A stretch of 64,000 bases of DNA from Devosia sp. (GTDB lineage: Bacteria; Pseudomonadota; Alphaproteobacteria; Rhizobiales; Devosiaceae): positions 310,001 through 374,000 of the forward strand of contig JADJPS010000018.1 in NCBI GenBank assembly GCA_016713105.1, written 5' to 3'. Positions 35,011-44,240 of the stretch are shown here, in pieces; position 1 is the stretch's first letter; each line of letters starts with the position of its first letter. The notes under the pieces are model-generated. The model was not told the DNA's origin, made no database searches, and saw nothing but the letters and a program-made list of their open reading frames with translations. Made by a program: the position numbers and the translations under genes.

Positions 35011-36061
35011 CGCCCCTTCGTCTCCCTCGCTCCCATGATCCCCGCAACGATGGCCGCGGGCGCCCACCCCAGCCCCAGCATCAGCACCGGCGTGTAGAGC
35101 GCCCCCAATAGGCGTTGAACGGCTTCCCCACGACGAGGAACAGCGTCACGAACGAAAGCACCGTCCACAGCGCCCGCCCTCCCTTCGCCGACGCCCAAAG
35201 CCCGAGCAGCGCCAGCGGCAGCAGCAGCGCCGTCAGCCACTCAGGCGCGAGACTGACAAGCCCGTTGAAACCCGCCGTGGCCAGCACGAAGCCCAGCCCG
35301 CCGAACTGTACCCAGCCCTCGGCATAACCGGGATCGTCGGGCCCGAGCTGCTGGCTCACCATCCACCAGTGCCAGCCGAAATAGCCCGCGAACAGCACCA
35401 GCCCGGCGAGCCAGCCCGCCACCTCGCGCCAGCGCCGCTCCCGCAGCGCCAGCAGCAGGGCCACCACTAGATAGGGCGCCGCCAGTTCGCGCAGGAACAG
35501 TGCGGCGAGCCCCGCGAGCAGCCCGGCCCAGCGCCAGCCATTGCCGTACGCCGCCACCGAAACGAGGATCAGCGTCCCCGCCGCCACCTCGGAAAACACC
35601 ACGCTCTCGGGCGCCGCGAGGCCGGCCAGGCTCAGCGCCACCGCCAGCGTCCCGATCCCCGCGACCGCCGGCCCGTCGGCCCTGAGCATGCCGAACACCA
35701 GCAGCAGCCCGCCCAGCGCCAGCGCCGCGAGCCCGCCCTGCGGCCAGCCTTCCGGCAGGCTCGAGAGGATCGTCGCCCAGCCCGGCAGCCGCCAGTTGAA
35801 CACCGAGGTGACGCCGTAGCCGTCCGCCACCAGCACCTCATGCGCCGCCGCGTAGTAGCCCTCGCCGCCGCGCATCCGTTCGACGATCCGCTGGTAGCTG
35901 ACGAGGTCCCCCGCTGCCGCCACCTCCGGCCCGGTAGCAACCACTGGTGGCTGTCCCAGCGCCACCACCAGCAGCACCGCCATCAGCAGCCCGGTCAGCC
36001 CCAGCGCCATCCACCCGGCCCAACGCGGCATTTCGGACATGCGGGTGCGGATCGCGGTCAT
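35007..36061 (-). pseudogene. Polytopic membrane protein (glycosyltransferase-like), frameshifted near its C-terminus
   Basis: The frame from 36061 encodes about eight membrane segments and a periplasmic loop YQRIVERMRGGEGYYAAAHE that recalls lipid-linked sugar transferases. It runs to GKPFNAYWG, where a run of five G (plus-strand C at 35102-35106) shifts the frame to an early stop. One more G would continue it as ALYTPVLMLGLGWAPAAIVA to a stop at 35007, giving about 351 residues. The small gene after it overlaps that restored stop, which supports the longer form. Function is not certain. Confidence 0.65.
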
Positions 36062-36183
36062 CTGAGGGTCCGGCAAGGGGAAAGCCTGCCGACAATGCCA
36101 AGCCAAGCTTAATAAACCCGGTGGCGCCCGGAACCGCCGCCCCGCACACTGCATTCCCGACCCGCACCCCCCGGGGCTCCCGA

Positions 36184-37305
36184 ATGAAACTCTTCCGCTG
36201 CGACCACTGCGGTCACCTGCTCTATTTCGAGAACATCCGCTGCGAGCGGTGCGGCCGGACGCTGGGCTATGAACCCGGGGCCAATGCGCTGGTGTCGCTG
36301 GAAGGCGGCTCGGACGTGTTCACCGCGCCCATTCTCGACAACCGCGAGTTCGTGTTCTGCGCCAATGCCGCGCACGGCGCCTGCAACTGGCTGGTCCCCT
36401 ACGCCCCGGGCGCCGATCCCTATTGTCGCGCCTGTCGCCACAACGAACTGGTGCCCGACATCAAGGACCCGGCGGACCTGGCCCGTTGGCAGGTGATCGA
36501 GCGCGCCAAGAAGCGGCTGATCTACTCGCTGCTGCGCCTCCGACTGCCGCTCGCCACCCGCAACGAGGATCCCGCCCACGGCCTCAGCTTCCGCTTCCTC
36601 GATGAAGCAGCGGCGCCCGTCCCCGTGCTCACCGGCCACGACAGCGGCATCATCACCATCGCGCTGGCCGAAGCCGACGACGCGGCGCGCGAACAGCGCC
36701 GCGCCCGGTTCAACGAGCCCTACCGGACCCTGCTCGGCCATTTCCGCCACGAGGTCGGCCATCACTACTGGGACATCCTCGTCGGCCCGAACCAGTCGAA
36801 CCACGCCGAGTTCCACCGCCTGTTCGGCGACGAGACCGCCGACTACGGCGCCGCGCTCGCCGCCTATTACGCCCGCCCGGCGCCCGAGGCCTGGCAGCAG
36901 GGCCACATCTCGGCTTACGCCACCGCCCACCCCTGGGAGGATTTCGCCGAGACCTTCGCCCACTACCTCCACGTCATCGATACCACCGAGATGGCCGCCG
37001 CCTTCGGCGTCCGCCTCCGCCCCGAGGTCGACCAGCGCGGCGAACTCACCGCGCATCTCGATTTCGACCCCTACGCCGTCTCGCGCATCGAGGACCTCGT
37101 CGACAACTGGGTACCGCTCAGCTCCCTGATCAACAACCTCAACCGCGCCGTCGGCCAGCACGACGCCTACCCCTTCGTCCTCACCCCGCAAGTGATCGAA
37201 AAACTCGGCTTCATCGCCCGCATCACCCACGAAGCCGGCCTCGTCCAATGGACCGTGCCGGGGCCGACGGGGCCTATTCCGATCAACACGCCTGCAGCGG
37301 CGTGA
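36184..37305 (+). CDS. Putative zinc-binding metallopeptidase with N-terminal zinc ribbon
   Basis: The 373-residue protein starts with two CxxC pairs (CDHCGHLLYFENIRCERCG) and a further CRAC near residue 82, forming zinc ribbons. The middle has the metallopeptidase site GHFRHEVGHHYWD (HExxH as HEVGH) with a downstream Glu in HPWEDFAETFAHYLH. This matches a widespread bacterial family annotated as putative zinc-binding peptidase. ATG 36184 was chosen as the first residue before the ribbon. It stands alone. Confidence 0.85.
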   Translation: MKLFRCDHCGHLLYFENIRCERCGRTLGYEPGANALVSLEGGSDVFTAPILDNREFVFCANAAHGACNWLVPYAPGADPYCRACRHNELVPDIKDPADLARWQVIERAKKRLIYSLLRLRLPLATRNEDPAHGLSFRFLDEAAAPVPVLTGHDSGIITIALAEADDAAREQRRARFNEPYRTLLGHFRHEVGHHYWDILVGPNQSNHAEFHRLFGDETADYGAALAAYYARPAPEAWQQGHISAYATAHPWEDFAETFAHYLHVIDTTEMAAAFGVRLRPEVDQRGELTAHLDFDPYAVSRIEDLVDNWVPLSSLINNLNRAVGQHDAYPFVLTPQVIEKLGFIARITHEAGLVQWTVPGPTGPIPINTPAAA

Positions 37306-37362
37306 GGCAATGTGAGGGGGGCCACGGCCCCACACCCTCGTGTCACTTGTCGGTGTGAGCAG

Positions 37363-37510
37363 CCCACCCACCGGCTTCGCCGGTCCCCCCTCCCCGCCGT
37401 CCCGGCGAGGAGGGAGCGACGACTGCGCCGCAAACGCCAGACCCATAAGTCGGCCCCTATCCCTCCCGGCCGAAGGCGGGGAGGGGGGACCGGCGAAGCC
37501 GGTGGGTGGG
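37363..37510. repeat. Perfect 36-base inverted repeat
   Basis: Arm 37363-37398 (starting CCCACCCACCGGCTTCGCCG) is exactly the reverse complement of 37475-37510, across a 76-base centre that contains a further GC-rich segment. The arms hold an inner CCGGCTTCGCCGG hairpin of their own. It fills most of the gap between two convergent genes, which otherwise shows nothing coding. Confidence 0.85.
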
Positions 37511-37671
37511 CCAGGCCCCGGACCCAAACCTCGTTGGTGGCTTCGCGAATCTCGTTGATGCCACCCCGCGCCAGGTCATTCGCGATTGTCTCCGTCGCCG
37601 TCAGGGTGACCGAGGGTCGGAGCGATGGCATGCAGCACCGGGCAGATCTTCTCGGCGGTGCCCCACCCCCC

Positions 37672-39042
37672 TCAGCACTCCGGCAACGCCACACTCAAGC
37701 CGCCCAGACTCGTCTCCTTGTACCGCTCGTCCATGTCCCGCCCGGTCTGCCGCATCGTTTCGATGCAGGCGTCGAGCGGCACGATGTGGGTGCCGTCGCC
37801 GAGCGCGGCGAGCGAGGCGGCGGCCACGGCCTTCACCGCCCCCATGCCGTTGCGCTCGATGCACGGCACCTGCACCAGCCCGCGGATCGGATCGCAGGTC
37901 ATCCCCAGGTGGTGCTCGAGCGCGATCTCGGCGGCGTTCTCGATCTGCTCGTTGGTCCCGCCCAGCGCTGCGCACAGCGCCGCTGCCGCCATCGCCGAGG
38001 CCGAGCCGACCTCGGCCTGGCAGCCCGCCTCGGCCCCCGAGATCGAGGCATTGTACTTGATCAGCCCGCCGATCGCGGCCGCGGTCAGCAGCATGTCGGC
38101 GACCTTGTCGCGCGCGGCGCCGGGGACGAAATCGAGATAGTAGCGGATCACTGCCGGGATCACGCCGGCCGCCCCGTTGGTCGGGGCCGTCACCACCTGC
38201 CCGCCCGCCGCGTTCTCCTCGTTCACCGCCATCGCATAGGCCGAAAGCCAGTCGACCGCGGCATGCAGCGGCGGCTGGTTGCTGCCCCCCATCGCCTCGA
38301 GCCGGGCCCTGAGCCCCGCCGCGCGGCGACGCACGTTGAGCCCGCCGGGCAGCGTGCCTTCGGCAACAAGACCCCGGTCGATGCAGCGCTCCATCACCTG
38401 CCACACGGCCATCACGCCGTCGTCGAGCGCCGTACCCGGTCTCAGCAGGGCTTCGTTGTGACGCTTCATCTCGGCAATGGTGAGTCCGGACGTCCTGCCC
38501 ATCTCCAGCATCTGCGCGGCACTGGCGAAGGGAAACGGTACCTCGGTCATGGCCGTCGCGCCGGCCGGGTTGGCCAGTTCGGCCTCGCTGAGCACGAACC
38601 CGCCGCCCACCGAGTAGTACACCTCCGAGAGCAGGTCCGGTTCACCCTTCAGCAGCCGGAACCGCATGGCATTGGGGTGCCCGTCGAGGCGCTTGCCCTT
38701 CTCCGAGATGATCGCCTCGCCCGGATCGAGCCGGATGCGATGCGGCCCCATGCTCACCCACTTGCGGGCATTGAGCGCCTCGAGCGCGGCGCTCGCCGCC
38801 TCCCGGTCATAGGTCTCGGGCGCCATGCCCATCAGCCCGCACAGCACCGCGCGGTGCGTGCCGTGCCCCTCCCCGGTATAGGCGAGCGAGCCGTAGAGGC
38901 GGCATTCGACTGCCGCGCCCGCCGCCACCGGCAGCGCGGCAACCCGCTCGGCAAAGCGCCGCGCCGCCAGCATCGGTCCCATGGTGTGGGAGGACGAGGG
39001 GCCGACGCTCACCTTGAAGATGTCGAAGACCGACAGGAACAT
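37672..39042 (-). CDS. sdaA: L-serine ammonia-lyase (iron-sulfur serine dehydratase)
   Basis: The 456-residue enzyme converts L-serine to pyruvate and ammonia. It starts MFLSVFDIFKVSVGPSSSHT, the signature of the single-chain form, and later has ITAPTNGAAG-like PTNGAAGVIPAVIRYY and the iron-sulfur cysteines in AGCQAEVGSASAM and LGMTCDPIRGLVQVPC. ATG 39042 was chosen because the family N-terminus begins there; an in-frame ATG five codons earlier is possible. It stands alone. Confidence 0.94.
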   Translation of the reverse strand: MFLSVFDIFKVSVGPSSSHTMGPMLAARRFAERVAALPVAAGAAVECRLYGSLAYTGEGHGTHRAVLCGLMGMAPETYDREAASAALEALNARKWVSMGPHRIRLDPGEAIISEKGKRLDGHPNAMRFRLLKGEPDLLSEVYYSVGGGFVLSEAELANPAGATAMTEVPFPFASAAQMLEMGRTSGLTIAEMKRHNEALLRPGTALDDGVMAVWQVMERCIDRGLVAEGTLPGGLNVRRRAAGLRARLEAMGGSNQPPLHAAVDWLSAYAMAVNEENAAGGQVVTAPTNGAAGVIPAVIRYYLDFVPGAARDKVADMLLTAAAIGGLIKYNASISGAEAGCQAEVGSASAMAAAALCAALGGTNEQIENAAEIALEHHLGMTCDPIRGLVQVPCIERNGMGAVKAVAAASLAALGDGTHIVPLDACIETMRQTGRDMDERYKETSLGGLSVALPEC

Positions 39043-39207
39043 GCCGCATGACGTCACGCGCGCCGGCCCGGGTCAAGGCCGCCGAAGGCGGTCGGAACAA
39101 CCTCCCGCGTCCGGCGTTGTCCGGTCATCGGGCCGTGCAGCACCCCACCGCCAAGCGTTGTGCCACACGGCCTTGTTCATGTCGGACACGAACGAGAGGA
39201 ACCATAA

Positions 39208-40158
39208 ATGATCCGCACCCTGCTTGCCACCACCGCGCTCGGCGCCCTCCTTGCCGGCGCCGCCATCGCCCAGGATGCCCCGGCTCCGGCCGAGACCGCC
39301 CCGATGGAGACGCCCGCAGCCGATGCGGCCGATCCCACGGTGACCTCGATCCTCGCCAGCGGCTACACCGTCACCGACCGCGACAACCTCGCCACCGAGA
39401 TCATCGGCCGCCAGGTCTATGCCTCCGCAGCGACGGATGCCGAGCATATCGGCGACGTCGACAACCTGGTGATCGGCGAGAACGGCGACATTGCCGCCGT
39501 GGTCATCGGCGTCGGCGGCTTCCTCGGCATCGGCGAAAAGCACGTCGCGGTGAACTTCTCCGAACTCGAGTGGGTCACCACCGGGGACGGTACCGAGCGC
39601 TTCGTGCTCGCCACCACGCGCGAAGCCCTCGAGGCGGCACCCGACTTCCGCACCGACGACGAAGTGGCCCGGGCCGCCGATGGCGCCAATCCGCCGGCCG
39701 GCAATGCCATGACCGCCCCCGCCGCCCCCGGCGCATTGCCGGCAGACACCATCGTGCCGACCGATCAGGTCATGCCGGCTGACCGTGTCGGCGCCCCGGT
39801 GGCGGGTCCCATCGACCGCACCACGCTCATCGATGCCCCGCTCTCTGCCGAGGAACTGATCGGCACCAATGCCTATGGCCCCGGCGACGAGCATCTTGGG
39901 GCGGTCGGCGATGTGATGCTGGCGGCCGATGGCGCCACCATCGAGGCGGTGATCATCGACTTCGGCGGTTTTCTCGGCATCGGCACCAAGCCGGTCGCCC
40001 TCGGGGTGGAGAACCTGCGCTTTTCGAGCGACGCCAATGCCAACCGCTACCTGTTCCTCAACGTGACGCGCGAACAGCTCGACGCCGCGCCGGCCTTCAA
40101 CGCCGATACGTTCGCGGCCGAGCGCGACTCCCAGCTGCTGCGCGCCAACGCGATGTAG
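39208..40158 (+). CDS. Secreted protein with two PRC-barrel domains
   Basis: The 316-residue protein begins with a signal peptide (MIRTLLATTALGALLAGAAI, cut near AQDA). The first PRC barrel runs about residues 65-130 (HIGDVDNLVIGENGDIAAVV), and a second about 225-290 (HLGAVGDVMLAADGATIEAV), both followed by GFLGIG. A low-complexity linker of Ala, Pro and Asp joins them. Such proteins are common in alphaproteobacterial envelopes; their role is unknown. Confidence 0.85.
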   Translation: MIRTLLATTALGALLAGAAIAQDAPAPAETAPMETPAADAADPTVTSILASGYTVTDRDNLATEIIGRQVYASAATDAEHIGDVDNLVIGENGDIAAVVIGVGGFLGIGEKHVAVNFSELEWVTTGDGTERFVLATTREALEAAPDFRTDDEVARAADGANPPAGNAMTAPAAPGALPADTIVPTDQVMPADRVGAPVAGPIDRTTLIDAPLSAEELIGTNAYGPGDEHLGAVGDVMLAADGATIEAVIIDFGGFLGIGTKPVALGVENLRFSSDANANRYLFLNVTREQLDAAPAFNADTFAAERDSQLLRANAM

Positions 40159-40225
40159 CAGCCGGACCCGAACGCGGCGATCGGCGCCGTCCCCGCTCCC
40201 CCCGCCTTGGGGGGCGTTCCCGAGT

Positions 40226-40294
40226 GGCCCCCTCCACCGGCCGCTCCTCCCCCGCCTGCGGGGGAGGGGGACCGCCGAAGGCGGTGGAGGGGGC
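40226..40294. repeat. GC-rich inverted repeat
   Basis: GGCCCCCTCCACCG at 40226-40239 pairs with CGGTGGAGGGGGCC at 40281-40294, enclosing CCTCCCCCGCCTGCGGGGGAGG. It belongs to the CCCCTCC/GGAGGGG class found at 1.5, 31.8, 37.4 and 44.6 kb. It lies between convergent genes. Confidence 0.65.
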
Positions 40295-40303
40295 CCCAGA
40301 AAC

Positions 40304-40855
40304 CTACCCCAGCTTCTTCACCCAGGCCGAGACCTCGTCGCCGCTGCTCATGTCGACCTGGACGATCCGGTCGATCATGAAGCCCGGCGACACGTGGATG
40401 CCGTTCTGCCGGGCATAGCGGGCGTCCCAGCGGGTCGACCTGTCGAGCAGCGGCTCGTCGAACGCCGCCATCAGCGCCAGCCCGGTATGGCCTTCGATCC
40501 GCCGGATCAGGTCGTTGGGCGTCGCGTCCCGGTTGGGACCCGTCGCGTGCCGCTCGAACTCGAATGCCTCGCGATGCGCGTAGACCGCCGCCATTACCCG
40601 CCATGCCGCTTCCTTGCCCTCGGGCAGCGATGCCGCCGCGTAGATCGCCCGGACGATCACCGGCGAGAACATGTGCCAGGGCTGCGAGTGGAGCCTGATC
40701 CTGATCGTCACCCGGTCCTCGCCCATCTCGGCCAGCAGGGCCTCGAGCTTGCCGAACACCTTCGCCGAATAGGGGCAGGTCGGCTCGAGAAACACCTCGA
40801 ACTCGCGCGGCCCGTGCCCCCAGGCCAGTGGTTCCACCCGAAACGTCTCGCTCAT
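40304..40855 (-). CDS. DsbA-like thioredoxin-fold protein with a single active-site cysteine
   Basis: The 183-residue protein has the thioredoxin-like start EFEVFLEPTCPYSAKVFGKL with Cys27 and Ser30 where a DsbA would have CPHC, so it cannot make the usual disulfide. The C-terminal IHVSPGFMIDRIVQVDM contains the cis-proline region. No signal peptide is present, so it is cytoplasmic. It may be a glutathione-dependent or DsbA-like isomerase homologue. ATG 40855 overlaps no neighbour. Confidence 0.7.
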   Translation of the reverse strand: MSETFRVEPLAWGHGPREFEVFLEPTCPYSAKVFGKLEALLAEMGEDRVTIRIRLHSQPWHMFSPVIVRAIYAAASLPEGKEAAWRVMAAVYAHREAFEFERHATGPNRDATPNDLIRRIEGHTGLALMAAFDEPLLDRSTRWDARYARQNGIHVSPGFMIDRIVQVDMSSGDEVSAWVKKLG

Positions 40856-40937
40856 CGCATCATCTCCTCTGAATCGGCCCCAAGGGTGGCCGACCGCGGG
40901 CGCAAAGCCAAGCCGGGTCCGCGGGCCCGCTCCACAG

Positions 40938-41519
40938 CTAGTCCGCGCTCGCCGCCACCTGCCGGCGCACCACCCACTTGTTCTTGCCGATCCTTGCCAC
41001 CCTTGCGAAACCGGCCGCCTCGAACATGGCAAGGGTGCCGGCATGCAGAAAAGTCGGCGACACACGCACCTGATGGACGTCCTCTGGATAGGCTTCGACG
41101 AGGCCACCGCCCTGTCGCGCGATCTCGACCAGTGCCCCGGCAAGTGCGGCACGCGCCACGCCCAGGCCGCGATGCCGCCGATGGACGAAGAAGCAGGTGA
41201 GCCGCCAGGGTGGCGCCGCTTCGCCCGAGAGGCTTGCTTCATAGTTCCGCCGGTTCTTGATCTGCGGCAGCTCCGCGGGTGAGCCGAACTGGCACCAGCC
41301 GACGCAGTCGCCGCCCGCATAGACCAGTGCCGCATGCGCCTGGCCGGCAATGACCATCTGCCGCTTGCGCTCGCGCTTTTCCGCATAGGGGAGCGCGAAC
41401 AGCGACCGATCGTGAAAGCCGAGGCACCAGCAGCCGCCGAACACCCCGCCATGCGCATCGACCAGCGCCGCGAAGTCCTCGAATGTCTCCGCCGTCAACG
41501 GCACGCTGGTCAGGGCCAT
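40938..41519 (-). CDS. GNAT-family N-acetyltransferase
   Basis: The 193-residue protein has the GNAT core: strand 4 in RLTCFFVHRRHRGLGVARAA with the acetyl-CoA loop RRHRGLGVARA, and a C-terminal TLAMFEAAGFARVARIG. The front half holds GGCWCLGFH and the EKRERKRQMVIAGQAHAALV segment seen in an uncharacterised subgroup. The substrate is unknown, and it is not in an obvious operon. Confidence 0.82.
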   Translation of the reverse strand: MALTSVPLTAETFEDFAALVDAHGGVFGGCWCLGFHDRSLFALPYAEKRERKRQMVIAGQAHAALVYAGGDCVGWCQFGSPAELPQIKNRRNYEASLSGEAAPPWRLTCFFVHRRHRGLGVARAALAGALVEIARQGGGLVEAYPEDVHQVRVSPTFLHAGTLAMFEAAGFARVARIGKNKWVVRRQVAASAD

Positions 41520-41783
41520 GGCGCGACCCTATCCCGCACCGATCCCGAAGGCGAGCCGATCAGAGGCGCGTCAACGTGGCGGGTGCTGAGAGGCAGAGGC
41601 TCGTCTCGGCCGGGCCGAGCAGTACTTCACCCTCGAACCGATCAGCGTGGGCTGGCCGGTGTCGACGATTGGTCGGCCCCGGACCGACCCCGATTGACCT
41701 TGCGCAAGGTCTCCTCTCGGCCCTCCCTTACGCTCGCCGTCCGAGCCGCGGTTGATCCGGGCAGTCACGCGGGAGAGGCGGCT

Positions 41784-42209
41784 ATGTCGGCGAGAACGGG
41801 TTGGCACGTGAGGCTGCGGCGAGCAGCCAGGCTCTGCGGCTACGTGACGGCCACCCTGCTGGTCCTGTTCGGGGCCTGGTGGGCCGGTTTCGCCGGCTTC
41901 CTCATGCCTTCGCAGATGCACCTGCAGGTGAGCTTCGGCCAGTACCAGGGCATCGGCATGTCAGTGCTGGGCGCGGTGGACATCGCTGCCATCCTGCTCC
42001 TCCGTCGCCCGCGGGCATGGCTCGTCCCCGCCGTCTCCGGGGCTGCACTGATGCTGCTGCAACTGGCGCGCCTCGCCGTGTTCGGCAGGCCCTATCTCGA
42101 CACCGGCTGGTGGGTGACCGTCGGAGCGGTGACGGTTCCCGCCTTGTGTGCCGCCATCGCCCTGCGCATCGGGCCGGGGCACGCCGCAGACCTGCCGCCA
42201 CGCCCCTGA
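41784..42209 (+). CDS. Small four-helix membrane protein
   Basis: The 141-residue protein begins MSARTGWHVRLRRAARLCGY and has about four membrane segments (VTATLLVLFGAWWAGFAGFL, MSVLGAVDIAAILLL, WLVPAVSGAALMLLQ, WVTVGAVTVPALCAAIALRI). GGGAGAGGCGGCT gives a ribosome site for ATG 41784. The layout resembles DoxX/DUF4345-like small membrane proteins, but no motif settles this. Confidence 0.6.
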   Translation: MSARTGWHVRLRRAARLCGYVTATLLVLFGAWWAGFAGFLMPSQMHLQVSFGQYQGIGMSVLGAVDIAAILLLRRPRAWLVPAVSGAALMLLQLARLAVFGRPYLDTGWWVTVGAVTVPALCAAIALRIGPGHAADLPPRP

Positions 42210-42225
42210 TCCGCCGCGCCCGGCC

Positions 42226-42387
42226 TCAGCTGGCCGCCAGCCACAGCGAGGTGACTGCGATGACCACGGCGGTCATGCGACTGAGCAGCGCCGAGGTCGC
42301 GGGCAGCGTCAGCATGCGGTGCATCTGCCGGGCGACGAGGACCGTGCCGAAGAAGACGATCCCCACGGCAGCAAAGGTGACCAGCAC
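42226..42387 (-). CDS. Small membrane peptide or remnant of a membrane-protein gene
   Basis: The minus strand has an open frame whose end reads IVLVTFAAVGIVFFGTVLVA, RQMHRML, then MTAVVIAVTSLWLAAS. A GTG at 42387 would give 53 residues with two membrane segments. The frame stays open further up (HQDDSKDQQADHLGW), but no start codon is found before a stop. It may be a short protein or the 3' end of a lost gene. Confidence 0.3.
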   Translation of the reverse strand: MLVTFAAVGIVFFGTVLVARQMHRMLTLPATSALLSRMTAVVIAVTSLWLAAS

Positions 42388-42399
42388 AATCCAGCCCAG

Positions 42400-42910
42400 G
42401 TGATCCGCCTGCTGGTCCTTGCTGTCATCCTGATGTCTTTCGCGATACCGGCCTTCGCCGACGATCGGAGTCCGCTAGCCTTAACAGGCCCCGCCGATAT
42501 TGAAATGGTCGGCCGGCACTTCGACTACGTGCTGGATCCGGACTGGACGCTATCAGCGGAAGACTTCGTGCCCCCGGCGGCGGTCGAGATGCAGCCGCTG
42601 CCGGGATCGGTGCCCGATTTCGGCCACACCCCGGCCCGCATCTGGCTCCGCCTCGGACTGGTCAACCAGACCGCGACGTGAGCGCCTGGCGCTTCTACAT
42701 CCACGCCAACTTCACCCAGCAGGTTGCCCTTTGCCGCCTCGATCCGGATGACACGCTCTCGTCAGCGAGATCGCCGGCAGCAATGGCTGGCGCCTCGATG
42801 CCTGCGAGAGGCGCCGCACCGGCGCCAGCATCTACCTCCACCTGCCGGCGCCATCGGCCGGCGAGGCGGCGCCTTCCCCCGCCTCGACCGGCGTCCATCC
42901 GTCGCGATGA
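42400..42910 (+). pseudogene. Secreted 7TMR-DISM extracellular-2-like domain, broken by two frameshifts
   Basis: From GTG 42400 a signal peptide (IRLLVLAVILMSFAIPAFAD) leads into FDYVLDPDWTLSAEDFVPPA and VPDFGHTPARIWLRLGLVNQ, which resembles the 7TMR-DISMED2 sensor domain. The frame stops at 42681. The pattern continues in a second frame as AWRFYIHANFTQQVALCRLD and in a third as LVSEIAGSNGWRLDACERRR, GASIYLHLPAP, to a stop at 42910. Two single-base changes would restore about 170 residues. No membrane or kinase part follows, so the gene is also truncated relative to normal family members. Confidence 0.55.
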
Positions 42911-42932
42911 CTCAGATCCTGCGCACCAGGCC

Positions 42933-43526
42933 TTAGGCAAAAATCACGCAGGCCGTCCAGCACCCCAGGAACAGCACGTCGGAGACGAGGCCCGCCGGCG
43001 GCACTCCCGTGATCGCGTAGACGGGGAGGAAGACCATGGTTACGGCCGTAGCCCCCATCCCGATGGCATAGGCGCGGATCATCCAGTTGCGATGGCGGGC
43101 CACATCCCGCTTGCGGATGGCCAACATCGCCATCGCCAGGGCCACGCCCAGCGCGATCCCGAACAGCAGCCGCGCGCTGTTGACGGCCACCGAATACGTT
43201 TCGGGAAAGTGCCAGAGCAGGCTCAGCGAACTCAGCGACAGCATCGCCCCCGCCGCCACGAACATACGCCCCATGACGCGGTGCAGGAGGCCGTACCGGC
43301 GCTGCAGCACACGGCCGAACTGGATCGGGCCGAGGATACCGAACGTCGCGCCGCCCAGCACGTGCATGAAATGCCAGACGGGGACGGTACCGAGGCGCCG
43401 GCTGTCCTCGGGCAGGGCACCCAGCGGGATCTGCACCGCTTGCACCAGCGCCAGCAGGATCGTGAGCAGGGTACCCAGCAACAATGCGGCAGGCACGACA
43501 ACGGGCCTCGTCAACCAACGAGTCAT
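42933..43526 (-). CDS. DUF2306-like polytopic membrane protein
   Basis: The 197-residue protein has about six membrane segments. It contains WHFMHVLGGATFGILGPIQF, LHRVMGRMFVAAG and DVARHRNWMIRAYAIGMGAT; the paired histidines and RH.NWM.R.Y pattern recall DUF2306/cytochrome b561-like proteins. ATG 43526 was chosen because the hydrophobic pattern starts there. It follows the HTH gene at 43552-43776 and shares its direction, so the three genes here may be one operon. Confidence 0.65.
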   Translation of the reverse strand: MTRWLTRPVVVPAALLLGTLLTILLALVQAVQIPLGALPEDSRRLGTVPVWHFMHVLGGATFGILGPIQFGRVLQRRYGLLHRVMGRMFVAAGAMLSLSSLSLLWHFPETYSVAVNSARLLFGIALGVALAMAMLAIRKRDVARHRNWMIRAYAIGMGATAVTMVFLPVYAITGVPPAGLVSDVLFLGCWTACVIFA

Positions 43527-43551
43527 TTCTGAAATCCTTGTGTGCAGCCCG

Positions 43552-43776
43552 TCAGGTGCCGGGGGTCTTCCACTGAAAGACGTCCCCGATTCCGACGCCG
43601 AACACGTCCGCAATGCGGAAGGCGGCCTCGAGGGACGGCGAGTACTTGTTCTGCTCGATCGCCGCCACCGTCTGGCGGGTCATGCCGATCCGGTCGGCCA
43701 GCTGCTGCTGGGTCATCTCGTCGTGATCGAACCGCAGCCGGCGGATGGAGTTGGTGATGGGAGGGGGCGGGGGCAT
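43552..43776 (-). CDS. Small XRE-type helix-turn-helix regulator
   Basis: The 74-residue protein is almost all helix-turn-helix: MTQQQLADRIGMTRQTVAAI, EQNKYSPSLEAAFRIADVFG, ending GDVFQWK. This YozG/Cro-type family usually sits beside a small membrane protein gene, as here. Its ATG shares one base with the upstream stop (TGATG), so the two are coupled. Confidence 0.85.
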   Translation of the reverse strand: MPPPPPITNSIRRLRFDHDEMTQQQLADRIGMTRQTVAAIEQNKYSPSLEAAFRIADVFGVGIGDVFQWKTPGT

Positions 43777-44240
43777 CAGGCGTAGCGCCGGTACTCGAAG
43801 ATGATCCGGATTTCGCGCAGGGTGCCGGAAACCGCCAGCGCCAGCAGCAGCAGGTTGACCAGCATGACGGTCGTGGCTCCGGCAGCATCGGCCGGGTAGT
43901 CGGCGCGGGCCATGTCGGTGATGACGCCGCTGCCGAGGATGATGCCGATGAGCGAGGCTTCGAGGATGCCGAGGCCCGCCCGATGCGAGCGGCGCTCGAT
44001 GCCCTGCTCCATCTCGTCGAGCGGCGGATCGAACTGCTGCCTGCCGGCCCAGGCCGCGATGAGGGAAGCCGGAAGCATGATGGCCACGGCGATGCCGAGG
44101 CACCACACGAAGCGCCAGAACAGGGTGTCGCCATCGAGCAGCCGCGCCTCGAAGTCCGACCAGACGCTCCAGAAATAGTACCCGAAAATCGTCAGGCCCG
44201 TCAGCGTGGAGATCCACGCCACCTTCTCACGCATGCTCAT
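43776..44240 (-). CDS. Membrane protein paired with the XRE regulator
   Basis: The 154-residue protein has four membrane segments in two hairpins (KVAWISTLTGLTIFGYYFW, FVWCLGIAVAIMLPASLIAA, ILEASLIGIILGSGVITDMA, TTVMLVNLLLLALAVSGTLR) with a charged middle loop (DEMEQGIERRSHRAG). Proteins of this layout next to a YozG-type regulator are common and uncharacterised. The start ATG 44240 follows a GGAGTTCCCCC stretch. Confidence 0.65.
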   Translation of the reverse strand: MSMREKVAWISTLTGLTIFGYYFWSVWSDFEARLLDGDTLFWRFVWCLGIAVAIMLPASLIAAWAGRQQFDPPLDEMEQGIERRSHRAGLGILEASLIGIILGSGVITDMARADYPADAAGATTVMLVNLLLLALAVSGTLREIRIIFEYRRYA

